DNA of 46,119 bases from Coxiella endosymbiont of Ornithodoros maritimus (GCF_907164965.1 NZ_CAJRAM010000038.1:1-46119), one strand, 5' to 3'. Counted from the stretch's first letter, positions 9,535 through 19,953 are shown. Notes: generated from the letters alone by a model not told the origin. Translations and numbers: made by a program.

Positions 9535-9600
9535 TCCTGCAACGTACTTCTATGTACGCTGCGCTGCTACTAAAAATCAATGAATTCTAGCCAGTATAGT
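9520..9600. repeat. Dispersed repeat, copy 1 (ACTTCTATG..GCTGCGCTGCT family)
   Basis: Contains ACTTCTATGTACGCTGCGCTGCT followed, after about 10 bases, by ATCAATGAATTCTAGCCAG. Bases 25756-25856 hold a clearly related copy (ACTTCTATGCACGCTGCGC and CCATGAATTCTGGC). The outer ends GCCA.AATT and GAATTCTGGC are partly inverted. It directly follows the dead cydB. Confidence 0.65.
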
Positions 9601-9616
9601 GCATTATAAGCAGGCC

Positions 9617-10147
9617 CTAATATTTTTTGATATATTTAGAGGCTTTTTGGCGGCGATACCAATTAACAAGGTATCGGTGAGCCAATGTTTTACTATGAAT
9701 AATTAACACATTTTCGGCATTATAATGTTGGGCAGACACCGTGTAATTAAACGACCCTGTTTCGACGACGGCTTTATCAACAATCATTATCTTGTTGTGG
9801 GCAATATCCAATTGAAAATCCTCCCATACAGGTATTCCATTGCGGATTAAATACCTCGTCGAAGAATAATATTTTCCTGCAAACTGACTTTTATCTAAAA
9901 TCACCAATACCTTAACTCCGCGTTTCTTTGCTCGAACTAATGCATTCGCAATAGGATCGGAGCTAAATGAATAACCTTGTACATAAATACTTTGCCTCGC
10001 CTGACTAAGCATTTTCACAATTTTCCCAGTGCAATTTTGATACGGCGTGAAACAAACCTCATAATAACTTCCCCGTTGCAAAACTGAAGCCTGTGGACTC
10101 GCTACAAAAACAAAAAATAAAAAATTAGGGAACAGATATTTTTTCAT
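9617..10147 (-). CDS. Exported phospholipase-D-superfamily nuclease (single HKD motif)
   Basis: A 176-residue protein with an N-terminal signal peptide (about residues 1-22). The catalytic motif is HNKIMIVD: His117, Lys119 and Asp124, followed by GSFNYT (131-136), the standard HxKx4D...GSxN. One motif per chain indicates the Nuc-type endonuclease subfamily, which works as a dimer, rather than a two-motif phospholipase. An earlier YVQGYSFSSDPIANAL block also fits. It likely acts in the periplasm or after secretion; substrate (DNA or phospholipid) cannot be decided. Homologues occur in type IV secretion plasmids and in Legionellales. Confidence 0.85.
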   Translation of the reverse strand: MKKYLFPNFLFFVFVASPQASVLQRGSYYEVCFTPYQNCTGKIVKMLSQARQSIYVQGYSFSSDPIANALVRAKKRGVKVLVILDKSQFAGKYYSSTRYLIRNGIPVWEDFQLDIAHNKIMIVDKAVVETGSFNYTVSAQHYNAENVLIIHSKTLAHRYLVNWYRRQKASKYIKKY

Positions 10148-10220
10148 GACATTTCTTAAAGGTAAATTAATTTTTCTAACTTTATCTTTTTTATATCAAA
10201 ATTAAATTGCTCTCACAAAT

Positions 10221-10239
10221 AAAAATGATTATCATTCGC
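10221..10239 (+). promoter_or_regulatory. Candidate Fur box
   Basis: AATGATTATCATT at 10224-10236 is the core of the Fur operator; the 19-base window agrees with GATAATGATTATCATTATC at 15 positions by eye. It lies about 30 bases before a GGAG site and the ATG at 10266 of a decayed gene, so the gene was probably iron-regulated. Confidence 0.6.
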
Positions 10240-10265
10240 GTTGATTAATTATCAGGAGTTGTCTT

Positions 10266-11326
10266 ATGAATAAGTCTTATGAATAATATGAATAAAAAAT
10301 TTCTCTTTTTCTCAGCTTATCCATGGCGCTCATATCCGGTTTAACCTTTTATAACGCAGCAGCCGAGGAAACGTTGGATGTAAAATTTTTAATACTAGCA
10401 ATAATCGTACTATTTTCAGAATTTTTTAAAATAAAAACCACCTCGAGCATACCCATGATCACCACGATCCAGCCCATGAACCTCTTTTACCCTCACCAGG
10501 AATTGATTCACCTAACAATTACAGTTCAAAAAATCACTCACAAACAACTAATGCCTTGCTAAACCGAACCTCCACAATATCAACTATTGTTAAAGGAAGC
10601 GCAACTATTTACCCTTTACCCTTTACCCTTCTTCGGTTTTGCTTGTTATGAATTGTGGTAGCAAAGTAAATCATTAATAGATTTTTTTAATACCTCTACA
10701 AAGTTAACTTTTCTACCCACGATTTTCCTGTGGGGCCGCTATGCGCTCATACCGGTCTCTCACAGGATAATAAATATTTGGAGTCAGGAGGAAGTCGAAA
10801 AATTTACGGCAAGAGTTACCCACACAGGTGAACGCAAAGGCTTTATCCAAAACAAAGCTGTATTATTTTTTACTTTTCTGGGTTTAAGCGGGACGCATCT
10901 TCCTGAAAGTTTTTTACTTTCAAATAAAACTAAAGGGTGGAAAGAAATTTTAAGTATTTTAGGACTCTCAATCCATCGCGCCGTTGCTCATCTCGATCAC
11001 GTCCGTTCGCTCCCTCAAACGCTTAAAGAAGTCTGGCAAAAAAATACAAAAGGAAAATTAGCCTTACTATGTTTCGCCGCTTCCGGCGCGGGTTTAATCC
11101 ATGCGTCCCCAGCGTTATTAAGCACTTTTTACTATTGGGATAAAACAGCTATGGGACTTAAAATAGCCATGGGTAATACTTGTTAGCATAGAAACGCTGA
11201 CCGGCGCAGGAGAATTCTTACAACATGGCGGACAGCACGCCTTAGAATTTTTCACGCCAAAGGCAATTGACAATCAAAATGTTAATACAGAAAATGAAAG
11301 ATGTAGAGCCTGCTGTTACCCCTGAT
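10266..11326 (+). pseudogene. Degenerate Fur-regulated membrane or exported protein, family not recognised
   Basis: After AGGAG (10253-10257) the ATG at 10266 lies in a 13-base tandem duplication (10261-10273 and 10274-10286) that breaks the frame. A signal-peptide-like FLFFSA / MALISGLTFYNAAAEETL follows across a frame change. A His-rich fragment HTHDHHDPAHEPLLP (from about 10447) suggests metal contact. A long open but startless segment to 11186 reads TARVTHTGERKGFIQNKAVL, FTFLGLSGTHLPESFLL, IHRAVAHLDHVRSLPQTLKE and LLCFAASGAGLIHASPALLS, and another frame adds VSIETLTGAGEFLQHGGQHA. The whole appears to be one membrane protein of about 300-350 residues killed by several indels. Confidence 0.5.
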
Positions 11327-11347
11327 GTTAGTGGCGCTATCAGACGC

Positions 11348-12391
11348 CTAATTTATACCCTCTCTCGTCTGGCGAGAGAGGGTCAAAAACTCCAAGATAT
11401 CCTTTATAACTTCAGGCCCTTCATAAATCAAACCCGTGTAAAGCTGAACTAAGCGGGCTCCCGCGTTTATTAGAGTCTGTGCATTTTCACCTGAAAAAAT
11501 ACCCCCAACAGCAACGATAGGAATCTCATCGCCAAGAAAAGAATGCAACAGTTTAACCACCTGCAAAGTCATTGGAAAAAGCGGCTTACCACTAAGCCCC
11601 CCCTCTTCATTTGCATTCGGTAATTTTTCAACACTTTGGTGAGAGTTTGAAGTATTTGTAGCCACAATACCCTCTATTCGATGCTGTAATGCTAGCGTGG
11701 CAATCGTTTGAATTTCTTCAGGAGTTAAATCCGGTGCGATCTTTAAAAGCAGCGGCATACGTTTATGATATTGATCTTCCAAGCGACGCTGATCCTCTTT
11801 CAATCGAGTCAACAAATTAACTAGATAACGTTCGGATTGCAATTGGCGTAATTTGGGTGTGTTAGGAGAAGATATATTTATTGTAACATAATCAACATAA
11901 CTGTATAATTTTTCAAAACAATTTTGATAATCTTCATGTGCTTTCTCCAAAGGCGTTGTCAAATTTTTACTGATATTAACACCGACAATTCCTTTAACTT
12001 TTCTCCTTTTTAATTGCTCCACTAAATAATCCACCCCCAAGTTATTAAAACCCATTCGGTTAATTAGAGCTCGGGCTTGAGGTAAGCGAAAGATTCGCGG
12101 TTTGGAATTACCCGGTTGTGGCTTAGGTGTAACAGCTCCAACCTCAATAAAACCAAAGCCTAATCCTAATAGCTCATCCATGTATTCGCCATTTTTATCC
12201 AACCCGGCAGCCAATCCCACCGGATTTGGAAATTCAATCCCAAATACAAGGGTTAGCTTTCGAGGAAAACGTCGCAAACGTCGATTAATCAACCGGTAGC
12301 AATAAAACCATTTCAAATAATTTAAGGTCAGTGCGTGTGCCGTTTCTGGTTCTAATTTAAATAACCAAGGACGCAAATACCGATAAATCAT
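11348..12391 (-). CDS. pyrD: Dihydroorotate dehydrogenase (quinone), class 2
   Basis: Oxidises dihydroorotate to orotate at the inner membrane using FMN and ubiquinone, the fourth step of pyrimidine synthesis. Start at ATG 12391 gives 347 residues and an N-terminal amphipathic helix [20 protein letters not shown] typical of class 2. FMN-site motifs [14 protein letters not shown] (56-69), [18 protein letters not shown] (78-95) and NRMGFNNLG (111-119) are present. INISSPNTP (171-179) holds the catalytic Ser175. GGIFSGENA and LVQLYTGL follow near the C-terminus. The start overlaps the upstream stop (ATGA). The last residues SRQTREGIN come from a hairpin repeat and are not part of the family. Confidence 0.96.
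   Translation of the reverse strand: MIYRYLRPWLFKLEPETAHALTLNYLKWFYCYRLINRRLRRFPRKLTLVFGIEFPNPVGLAAGLDKNGEYMDELLGLGFGFIEVGAVTPKPQPGNSKPRIFRLPQARALINRMGFNNLGVDYLVEQLKRRKVKGIVGVNISKNLTTPLEKAHEDYQNCFEKLYSYVDYVTINISSPNTPKLRQLQSERYLVNLLTRLKEDQRRLEDQYHKRMPLLLKIAPDLTPEEIQTIATLALQHRIEGIVATNTSNSHQSVEKLPNANEEGGLSGKPLFPMTLQVVKLLHSFLGDEIPIVAVGGIFSGENAQTLINAGARLVQLYTGLIYEGPEVIKDILEFLTLSRQTREGIN
11358..11382. repeat. Perfect 10-bp stem hairpin inside the 3' end of pyrD
   Basis: CCCTCTCTCG and CGAGAGAGGG surround a 5-base loop. It lacks a clear U-tract on either side, so it is more likely a small repeat than a standard terminator. On the minus strand it encodes the last residues of PyrD. Confidence 0.55.
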
Positions 12392-13080
12392 AAAACGCAC
12401 TCTCTCGCCCATAACCGTAACATGGCGTTACTCCCTCTTTGTAATTTATAGGGGACTTTGCGCACTTCAATGCCATAATTTTTCTCTTGTAAAGTAAGGA
12501 TGAGCGGGTCTAATGTGTCCAATACCTTACCCTGCTCATCCAACAACGGAAAAATGCGTACCTCATGCGTAATACGACACAATTCCATAATCGCTAATTG
12601 CGGTAAGTCCGTTTCATTCCGAAATACCAAGTCTGCACACAAATCTAACTCAAACTGAAAATCGGCAAAAGGCAAATGCGGTAAATGAGCGACTTGATAA
12701 GGATTTTCAATTAGCCCTTGCGAATAATCCGTCACAAAAATTTGGGCGTACTGATTCGAAAGGGCCAGAATGTCTTCTAATGTTTTTTCTCCTTCCGTAT
12801 GAATACGATTCGCGTAGTGATGGAGTTGCGTCGCTAAACGTTGGATGACATTATCCACATGCTTTAACATGTCCATCGGCTCTAAATCGTAATGAGGATC
12901 AGCGCTAATAACCTTATCGTACCCTGCTTTAAGCATTTCAGCATTAAAGCTCGATACAGTAGCAGGGTAATCTAAAATTTTACGATCAAACTCTGTATCT
13001 GTTAAATCGAACATCGCCTGATAATCTTCAAAGCTATGAACCCAGCTTGATATTAAGGGAGCCTTAGTCGTTGTTATCAT
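12388..13080 (-). CDS. Conserved SAM-methyltransferase-like protein, function unknown
   Basis: A 230-residue cytoplasmic protein. The blocks [40 protein letters not shown] (a Rossmann-like strand and acidic residue), [18 protein letters not shown] and [20 protein letters not shown] follow the layout of class I methyltransferases seen in many bacteria. A typical GxGxG motif I is degenerate ([13 protein letters not shown]), so activity is uncertain. It is coupled to pyrD through a 4-base overlap, with no evident metabolic link. Its 5' end faces ivd, so the 90-base gap between them (13081-13170) must hold divergent promoters. Confidence 0.7.
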   Translation of the reverse strand: MITTTKAPLISSWVHSFEDYQAMFDLTDTEFDRKILDYPATVSSFNAEMLKAGYDKVISADPHYDLEPMDMLKHVDNVIQRLATQLHHYANRIHTEGEKTLEDILALSNQYAQIFVTDYSQGLIENPYQVAHLPHLPFADFQFELDLCADLVFRNETDLPQLAIMELCRITHEVRIFPLLDEQGKVLDTLDPLILTLQEKNYGIEVRKVPYKLQRGSNAMLRLWARECVL

Positions 13081-13170
13081 TGTTATCTTCCATGCTCAAT
13101 GGTTAAAATAAACATCTTTTAAATAATTCTCTTTCACAAAGAGAGGATTGTAACTAAAGGTAATCATAAC

Positions 13171-14334
13171 ATGATTCACGGCCCATCCTTCCAGTTTGAA
13201 GAAACCATTGAGATGTTGCGCAAAGCTGTGCAACAATTTGCCAGTGAAGAAATTGCCCCCCGCGCTGTTCTCATCGATGCCAACAATCAATTTCCTCGTG
13301 ATCTATGGCCAAAATTAGGCGATTTAGGGGTTCTTGGTATTACTGTAAATGAAGAATACGGTGGTTCCCAAATGGGATACCTTGCTCACGTCATCGCTAT
13401 GGAAGAAATCAGCCGTGCTTCCGGTTCTGTAGGTTTAAGCTACGGCGCTCACTCTAACTTATGTGTTAACCAAATTAACCGCTTCGGCACTGAGAGCCAA
13501 AAAAAACGCTATTTGCCTAAACTTATCAATGGCGAGCACGTCGGCGCCTTAGCGATGAGTGAAACCGAGGCCGGGTCGGATGTGGTGGGTATGCGGCTTC
13601 GCGCCGAAGAAAAAGGCGATGTATTCATTTTGAATGGCACAAAAATGTGGATAACTAATGGCCCCGAAGCTGATGTTGTCATCGTCTATGCAAAAAGCGA
13701 TCCCGGAGCAGGTTCACGCGGCATTACTGCTTTTTTAATTGAAAAAGAGTTCCCCGGTTATCGAATCGCTCAAAAGCTTCATAAATTGGGTATGCGAGGA
13801 TCAGATACCTGCGAGCTGGTATTCGATCATTGCGAAGTACCTAAAGAAAATGTTTTGGGAGAATTAAATAAAGGTATTTCCGTACTCATGAGTGGCCTAG
13901 ATTACGAACGTTTAGTTTTAGGAGGCGGGCCACTGGGATTAATGCAGGCTTGTCTTGATACGGTTTTACCTTACGTTCATGAGCGCAAACAATTTAAAAA
14001 ACCCATCGGCGAATTTCAATTAATTCAAGCAAAAATAGCTGATATATACACCGCTCTTAACGCAAGCCGCGCGTATTTATACGCCATCGCACAAAGCGCC
14101 GATGCGGGAAAAATTTATTCCAAAGACGCTGCCAGCGCTCTCATGTTTGCTGCGGAAAATGCGACTCAAGTCGCCCTTCAGGCGATTCAATGCCTCGGTG
14201 GCAATGGATACATTACAGAATTCCTTGTCGAACGCTTTTTACGAGACGCTAAATTATACGAGATCGGCGCCGGCACTTCGGAAATTCGTCGAATCGTTGT
14301 TGGGCGGGAATTATTTCGAGAAGGAAAACATTAA
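13171..14334 (+). CDS. ivd: Isovaleryl-CoA dehydrogenase
   Basis: An acyl-CoA dehydrogenase of 387 residues that oxidises isovaleryl-CoA to 3-methylcrotonyl-CoA in leucine degradation, with FAD and electron-transferring flavoprotein. Seen: the FAD/substrate blocks [16 protein letters not shown] (126-141) and KMWITNG (158-164), and GRGI-type [13 protein letters not shown]. In [13 protein letters not shown] the Glu246 sits at the position that serves as base in isovaleryl-CoA dehydrogenases, rather than the C-terminal Glu of short-chain enzymes. The C-terminal [20 protein letters not shown] is standard. Its genome neighbours are the next enzymes of the pathway, which supports the substrate call. 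Stop and following ATG share a base (TAATG). Confidence 0.93.
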   Translation: MIHGPSFQFEETIEMLRKAVQQFASEEIAPRAVLIDANNQFPRDLWPKLGDLGVLGITVNEEYGGSQMGYLAHVIAMEEISRASGSVGLSYGAHSNLCVNQINRFGTESQKKRYLPKLINGEHVGALAMSETEAGSDVVGMRLRAEEKGDVFILNGTKMWITNGPEADVVIVYAKSDPGAGSRGITAFLIEKEFPGYRIAQKLHKLGMRGSDTCELVFDHCEVPKENVLGELNKGISVLMSGLDYERLVLGGGPLGLMQACLDTVLPYVHERKQFKKPIGEFQLIQAKIADIYTALNASRAYLYAIAQSADAGKIYSKDAASALMFAAENATQVALQAIQCLGGNGYITEFLVERFLRDAKLYEIGAGTSEIRRIVVGRELFREGKH

Positions 14335-15382
14335 TGGAAAACCCCATTGTTATTGTAAGTGCAGCACGAACGCCCATGGATCATTACGGCGGTTATTTTA
14401 AAGAGATGCCGGCACCAGAATTAGGGGCCGCAGTTATTAAAGCGGTAGTTGAGCGTGCTGCCTTGCAAGCCGTGGAAATTGATGAAGTTATCATGGGCTG
14501 CGTTTTACCCACCGGCCAAGGTCAGCCTCCGGCGAGACAAGCCGCACTCAAAGCAGGTTTTCCCGTGAGCACCCTTGCACTATATCATCAATAAAAATCA
14601 TCAATAAAATGTGTGGTTCAGGAATGAAGGCAATTATGCTAGCGCACGATGAAATACTCGCCGGCTCCTACCCACATATTATCGCGGCTGGAATGGAAAA
14701 TATGTCTCGTGCGCCCTATTTAGTGATGAAAACGCGGTTCGGTTACCGTTTGAGACACGATCGAATTTACGATCATATGATGCTTGATGGATTGGAAGAT
14801 GCGTACGACAAGGGAAAAGCGATGGGGATCTTTGCCAAAAAATGCGTGGATAAATATCAATTTACCCGCGAAGCATTGGATAAATTTGCAATCGAATCGT
14901 TGCTTTGTGCTAAAAAGCTAACGAAAACGGCAGCTTCACCCTCGGAAATAGTACCGATAACAATCAGTCATCAACGAGAAACCTTGACTGCGGATCATCA
15001 TGAAAATGCCATGAAAGCCAATCCAGAAAAAATTCCTCAATTAAAACCTGTTCTTAAAGCCGATGGCGCTGTAATCGCTGATAATTCCAGTTCCATTTCC
15101 GATGGCACTGCTGCCGTTACATTAATTCGTCTATTAGAAGCAAAAAAATTAAATATCCAGCCGCCGGCAAAAATCATCGAGCATTTTACTTACGCAGAAG
15201 ATCCTAGTTGGTTGACCACTGCTCCGATCGACGCTATTCGCGGATTCGGATTATTAAAAAATTCTTGGAAAAAGAAGCAGTGGATTTATTTAAAATCAAT
15301 GAAGCGTTTGCTGCTGTCACCATGCCCGCGGTAAAAGAAATCGGCCTTGCCCATAATTAGGATCAACATCCACGGCGGCGGC
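14334..15382 (+). pseudogene. Acetyl-CoA acetyltransferase (thiolase), frameshifted and C-terminally truncated
   Basis: The first frame (14334-14594) reads [20 protein letters not shown] and the second (from about 14600) NKMCGSGMKAIMLAHDEI, containing the acylation Cys. Between them lies a 13-base tandem duplication, ATCATCAATAAAA twice (about 14585-14610), which with other small changes breaks the frame. The second frame is good to IIEHFTYAEDPSWLTTAPID, then another shift (about 15260) leads to KINEAFAAVTMPAVKEIGLA and NIHGGG. The homology stops there: the GHPxGxSG and the final Cys-containing loop are gone. Thiolase activity from this locus is lost. It sits inside the leucine operon between ivd and MCC beta. 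Confidence 0.92.
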
Positions 15383-15429
15383 GAAGCAACAGCGATTCCT
15401 GTTCAGAGGACAGAACTGAGGACAGAAGT

Positions 15430-17037
15430 ATGCCAAAAATTGTTTCCAAAATAAAAACGGCTAGCGAAGAATTTGAAGCTAACAAAGCTGCCATAACATC
15501 TCAAATAAATGCGCTGGAAAATTTGCTCGCTAAAATCAAAAACGGCGGGCCTGAAAAATACCGACAGCGTCAACGTGAACAAGGTAAATTATTGGCGCGA
15601 GAACGGATCGATCATCTACTCGATCCGGGTTCTCCCTTTTTGGAGCTATCCTCGCTCGCTGGCTATCAGCTTTACAAAGACGAAGCCCCCGCCGGCGGTG
15701 TCGTCACCGGTATCGGACAAATCACCGGACAAGAATGCCTGATTGTGGCTAATGACGCAACCGTTAAAGGAGGCACTTATTATCCCATCAGCGTAAAAAA
15801 ACATTTGCGCGCTCAACACATTGCTGAAGAAAATCATTTGCCCTGTGTTTATTTAGTTGACTCCGGCGGCGCTTATTTGCCAAAGCAAGATGAAGTGTTT
15901 CCCGACCGAGATCATTTTGGCCGGATTTTTTATAATCAAGCGCGATTGTCCGCTAAAAATATTCCTCAAATTGCAGTTGTCATGGGATATTGTACCGCTG
16001 GCGGCGCCTACGTCCCTGCGATGGCTGACGAAGCCGTCATGGTTAAAAACCAAGCGACTATTTTTCTTGGCGGCCCTCCCTTAGTCAAAGCGGCTGTCGG
16101 TGAAACCGTGACCGCCGAAGAGTTGGGCGGCGCCGATGTTCATTGCCAGCGTTCTGGGGTCGCTGATTATTTTGCTGAAAATGATGAGCACGCTCTAAAA
16201 ATAGCGCGACAGATCGTCAGCCATTTAAATCGAAAAAAACACTTTTCTCTCTCAATCCAACCCGCGGAAGAACCCGCTTACGATCCTGAAGAAATATTGG
16301 GCATTATCAACGCTGATCCGCACAAACCTTACGATGTCCGCGAAATTATTGTACGCTTAGTTGATGGTTCTCGGTTTGAAGAATTTAAAGTGTTATATGC
16401 CACCACACTGGTTTGTGGTTTCGCACATATTCACGGTTATCCTGTGGGGATTATTGCTAATAATGGCATTCTATTTTCAGAATCAGCCCTAAAAGGCGCT
16501 CATTTTATTGAATTATGTAGTCAACGCAAGATTCCCCTCGTTTTTCTTCAAAATGTTACAGGCTTTATGGTTGGTAAAAAATATGAAAATACCGGTATTA
16601 CCAAACACGGTGCAAAAATGGTTCATGCGGTGGCCTGCAGCGAAGTGCCAAAGTTTACGGTTATTATTGGTAACAGTTACGGCGCTGGTAATTATGCTAT
16701 GTGCGGTCGCGGTTATGGTCCGCGATTCTTATTTATGTGGCCCAACGCGCGAATTGCCGTTATGGGAGGGGAACAAGCAGCAAATGTCCTCGCTCAAGTG
16801 AAGCGAGATCAAATGGAGCGACAGGGTGAAAAATGGGATAAGAACGAAGAAAAACAATTCAGAGATAATATTCGCACAAACTACGAAGCCCAAGCGCATC
16901 CCTATTATTCCAGCGCTCGCTTATGGGACGATGGCGTTATTAATCCGTTGGATACTCGGCGTGTATTGGGATTATGTATTTCTGCGAGTTTAAATGCGCC
17001 AATTTCTGAAACGCATTTTGGGGTTTTGCGTATGTAA
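15430..17037 (+). CDS. mccB: Methylcrotonyl-CoA carboxylase, carboxyltransferase (beta) subunit
   Basis: A 535-residue crotonase-fold carboxyltransferase that transfers CO2 from biotin to 3-methylcrotonyl-CoA. N-terminal [59 protein letters not shown] (typical of MCC rather than propionyl-CoA carboxylase), [13 protein letters not shown], and C-terminal [39 protein letters not shown] and [13 protein letters not shown] are all present. Length is normal for MCC beta. Neighbours ivd, hydratase and MCC alpha confirm the pathway. The [11 protein letters not shown] block argues against a geranyl-CoA carboxylase, but that alternative cannot be excluded from sequence alone. Confidence 0.93.
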   Translation: MPKIVSKIKTASEEFEANKAAITSQINALENLLAKIKNGGPEKYRQRQREQGKLLARERIDHLLDPGSPFLELSSLAGYQLYKDEAPAGGVVTGIGQITGQECLIVANDATVKGGTYYPISVKKHLRAQHIAEENHLPCVYLVDSGGAYLPKQDEVFPDRDHFGRIFYNQARLSAKNIPQIAVVMGYCTAGGAYVPAMADEAVMVKNQATIFLGGPPLVKAAVGETVTAEELGGADVHCQRSGVADYFAENDEHALKIARQIVSHLNRKKHFSLSIQPAEEPAYDPEEILGIINADPHKPYDVREIIVRLVDGSRFEEFKVLYATTLVCGFAHIHGYPVGIIANNGILFSESALKGAHFIELCSQRKIPLVFLQNVTGFMVGKKYENTGITKHGAKMVHAVACSEVPKFTVIIGNSYGAGNYAMCGRGYGPRFLFMWPNARIAVMGGEQAANVLAQVKRDQMERQGEKWDKNEEKQFRDNIRTNYEAQAHPYYSSARLWDDGVINPLDTRRVLGLCISASLNAPISETHFGVLRM

Positions 17038-17056
17038 CTGAAGAGAGGATGAATGA

Positions 17057-17827
17057 ATGACTCAATTTGATTTTATTCAGAAAGATAGCAAAAACAGTGT
17101 ATCTACGCTCACTTTGAATCGTCCTGATAAACACAATACTTTTAACGAGCAGGTTATTTTCGAATTAAAATGTGCTTTGCAGCAAGCCGACGAAGAAGAA
17201 AGTAGCCGGGTTATAATAATTAAAGCCGAGGGTTCCAATTTCTGTGCAGGCGCTGATTTAAATTGGATGAAGCGCATGGTTGAATTCACGAGTGAAGAAA
17301 ATGAAGCCGATGCACTTGCCTTCGCCGACTTGTTACAGCTATTAAGTCGCTTATCCAAACCGACAATTGCTTTAATCCAAGGTTGTGTCATGGGCGGCGG
17401 TGTAGGATTGGTTGCTTGTTGCGATATTGCCATTGCAGCCAAAGACTCACAATTTTGCTTTTCTGAAGTTAAATTAGGTTTAGTTCCCGCCACTATTGCT
17501 CCTTATGTTATTCGTTCTATCGGATACAGCTCCGCCCGCCGATATTTTTTAACGGCTGAGGTATTTAACGCAGTTGCGGCAGAAAAAATAGGTCTTATTC
17601 ATCAAGTCATTGATGAAAAAACCGAATTACTTTCAATCGGGCATCGTATGGCTCAATTAATTATAAAAAATGGTCCGCACGCTTTATGTGTAGCTAAACA
17701 ATTACTCAACGATTTATGCCCGATCACAGAAAATATTGTCTCACAAACGGCTGGACTGATGACTGATATTCTCACTTCCTCAGAAGCCCGCGAAGGCATT
17801 CAAAAATTTTTGAAAGGAAAAATTTAA
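17057..17827 (+). CDS. liuC: Methylglutaconyl-CoA hydratase (enoyl-CoA hydratase family)
   Basis: A 256-residue crotonase-family protein that should hydrate 3-methylglutaconyl-CoA to HMG-CoA, the step after MCC. Oxyanion-hole segments are NFCAGADLNWMKRM (61-74) and GCVMGGGVGLVACCDIAIA (109-127); the catalytic-site Glu is in FSEVKLGLVPATIAPYV (135-151), here Glu137. The ADLNWMKRM and GLVPATI features are common to the leucine-type hydratases. It lies 19 bases after mccB and ends 1 base before mccA. A short SD (AGAGAGGATG) precedes the ATG at 17057. Confidence 0.88.
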   Translation: MTQFDFIQKDSKNSVSTLTLNRPDKHNTFNEQVIFELKCALQQADEEESSRVIIIKAEGSNFCAGADLNWMKRMVEFTSEENEADALAFADLLQLLSRLSKPTIALIQGCVMGGGVGLVACCDIAIAAKDSQFCFSEVKLGLVPATIAPYVIRSIGYSSARRYFLTAEVFNAVAAEKIGLIHQVIDEKTELLSIGHRMAQLIIKNGPHALCVAKQLLNDLCPITENIVSQTAGLMTDILTSSEAREGIQKFLKGKI

Positions 17828-17828
17828 A

Positions 17829-19814
17829 ATGTTTCGAAAGTTAATCATCGCTAATCGGGGCGAAGTCACTTGTCGGATTATTAAAACCGCTAAAAAATGG
17901 AATATTAGAACTATTGCACTTTATTCAACAATCGATAAAAACGCATTGCACGTCCGCTTAGCCGATGAAAGTTATTTAATCGGCCCCCCGCCAGCAGCAA
18001 AAAGTTATTTAAACCGAGAAAAAATAATCAATATTGCAATGCAAACAAACGCGGATGCGATCCATCCTGGTTACGGATTTTTAGCGGAAGATGAAAAATT
18101 CGCGGCCCTTTGCCACCAAAAAGGACTTACGTTTATCGGCCCGCCTCCCGCTGTTATTGCTGCGATGGGAGATAAACGAGAGGCAAAACGTTTAATGGAA
18201 AAAGAAAGCGTTCCCGTTGTACCTGGCTATCAAGAAAAACAACAAGACCTTAAAACACTAACCAAACAAGCTAAAAAAATAGGTTTTCCTCTTCTTATCA
18301 AAGCCTCCGCTGGCGGTGGTGGAAAAGGAATGCGCTTAGTAACGATTGCCAACGAACTCGAACACGCTTTGCAATCGGCTAAGCGTGAGGCTAAATCCAG
18401 TTTTGATGACGATTCGGTTTTTCTTGAAAAGTACATCAATCCGGCTCGGCATATAGAAGTGCAAATTTTTATCGATCAAAAGGGAAACGGCGTGTATTTG
18501 TTTGACCGCGATTGTTCGATTCAACGGCGTCACCAAAAAATTATTGAGGAAGCCCCCGCACCGAGCTTAAGTGACCCGACTCGAAAAAAAATGGGTGAAA
18601 CGGCTCTAAAAGCTGCTAAAGCTGTTAATTACGTCGGGGCAGGAACGGTCGAATTTCTCGTCGATAAAATGGAAAATTTTTATTTCATGGAAATGAATAC
18701 TCGTTTACAAGTTGAACATCCCGTCACCGAAATGATTACCGGATTAGATTTAGTCGAATGGCAACTAAAGATTGCTCAAGGCGAAATACTTCCCCTTTCA
18801 CAAAAACAAATTAAAGCCAAAGGCCATGCTTTTGAAGCTCGACTCTATGCTGAAGACCCCGCTAATAATTTCTCTCCCTCCAGCGGTAAAATTGTTTTTT
18901 TCTCTTCACCGAAAGAAAATAAAAATGTGCGATTAGATACAGGCGTTGTTCAAGGCGATACGATCAATCCTTACTATGATCCCTTGATGGCGAAATTGAT
19001 TGTCCATGATGAGAATCGCTCCACCGCTCTGCAACGGCTGAAAACCTCACTGGAAAATACCTTTATTGTGGGCGTTAATACTAATATTTCTTTTTTACAC
19101 CAAATTTGTACAAATCGTGACTTTAAAAAAGCTAATATCTACACGACCCTAATCGAGGAAACATCATTAAATAACCTTGAAAAAATAATTCCCAACGAAG
19201 TTTTATTTTTTTCAGCTTTAGCTGAATTACAACAGCAAAAAAAACAAGCCAAAGAATTTGCCGCCCAATCCGACGATCTATTTTCACCGTGGTTTGCTCG
19301 CGATGGTTGGCGCTTATCCAGATGTCCCGCCCAAATTTTACGCTTTTGGGATACAGAAAAAACATTCGATATTAAAATAACTCCTTCTCTCGAGGGCTAT
19401 AACCTGCTGCTAAAGAATAAAGAAATTTCTCTTTCTCAATTTCAACAAACCAATCATTTAGTTGAATTTACTTACAACAAGCAGAATTACAAAGCGTTCG
19501 TTATTAATGATGCAGATAACTGGCATATTTTTTATAAAGGAAATCATTTCACCATCGCTCGCTACAATCCTAAAACACACTCTACCGACAGCTCAACAAT
19601 CGAAAACCAATTTATTGCTTCTATGCCTGGCACCGTCATTGAAATTTTCGTAACAGCGGAACAAAACGTTAAAAAAGGCGACCGCCTTCTTATTTTAGAG
19701 ACGATGAAAATGGAACACACAATAACTGCATCGAAGGATGGCGTTGTAAAATCTGTATTTTGTCGCCCTGGTGACCTAGTGAGCGAAGGCACTGAATTAT
19801 TAAGTTTTTTTTAA
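17829..19814 (+). CDS. mccA: Methylcrotonyl-CoA carboxylase, biotin-containing (alpha) subunit
   Basis: A 661-residue fusion of biotin carboxylase and biotin carrier domains. Start FRKLIIANRGEVTCRIIKTA; ATP-grasp Gly-rich loop SAGGGGKGM (160-168); EKYINPARHIEVQIF, FMEMNTRLQVEHPVTEM and ARLYAEDP are the carboxylase motifs. The biotin carrier is at the C-terminus: LETMKMEH with the acceptor Lys627. Biotinylation would depend on BirA and the biotin genes 18 kb further on in this window. The frame is clean. I see no HMG-CoA lyase after it; the next 700 bases hold only broken or small genes, so the pathway needs a lyase elsewhere or ends at HMG-CoA. Confidence 0.95.
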   Translation: MFRKLIIANRGEVTCRIIKTAKKWNIRTIALYSTIDKNALHVRLADESYLIGPPPAAKSYLNREKIINIAMQTNADAIHPGYGFLAEDEKFAALCHQKGLTFIGPPPAVIAAMGDKREAKRLMEKESVPVVPGYQEKQQDLKTLTKQAKKIGFPLLIKASAGGGGKGMRLVTIANELEHALQSAKREAKSSFDDDSVFLEKYINPARHIEVQIFIDQKGNGVYLFDRDCSIQRRHQKIIEEAPAPSLSDPTRKKMGETALKAAKAVNYVGAGTVEFLVDKMENFYFMEMNTRLQVEHPVTEMITGLDLVEWQLKIAQGEILPLSQKQIKAKGHAFEARLYAEDPANNFSPSSGKIVFFSSPKENKNVRLDTGVVQGDTINPYYDPLMAKLIVHDENRSTALQRLKTSLENTFIVGVNTNISFLHQICTNRDFKKANIYTTLIEETSLNNLEKIIPNEVLFFSALAELQQQKKQAKEFAAQSDDLFSPWFARDGWRLSRCPAQILRFWDTEKTFDIKITPSLEGYNLLLKNKEISLSQFQQTNHLVEFTYNKQNYKAFVINDADNWHIFYKGNHFTIARYNPKTHSTDSSTIENQFIASMPGTVIEIFVTAEQNVKKGDRLLILETMKMEHTITASKDGVVKSVFCRPGDLVSEGTELLSFF

Positions 19815-19953
19815 TAATAAAATGTTAGACTGAACACGTATTATCGTATTTTTTAGAGAGGTAATATCTTTTTTAGAGTTTTACAGTCCAACCCTTGATT
19901 CAATGCAATTATTTGTTTAATAATAATATTTAGGGAACGTCCTGGAGGTTTTT

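Noticed and set aside
14585-14612. Programmed frameshift in the thiolase.
   Set aside because: The break comes from an exact 13-base duplication plus other changes, and the gene is also frameshifted near 15260 and truncated at the C-terminus, so it is decay rather than recoding.
17077-17493. 138-codon minus-strand frame.
   Set aside because: It lies fully inside liuC, which has all its catalytic residues on the plus strand; the frame is a shadow without family features.
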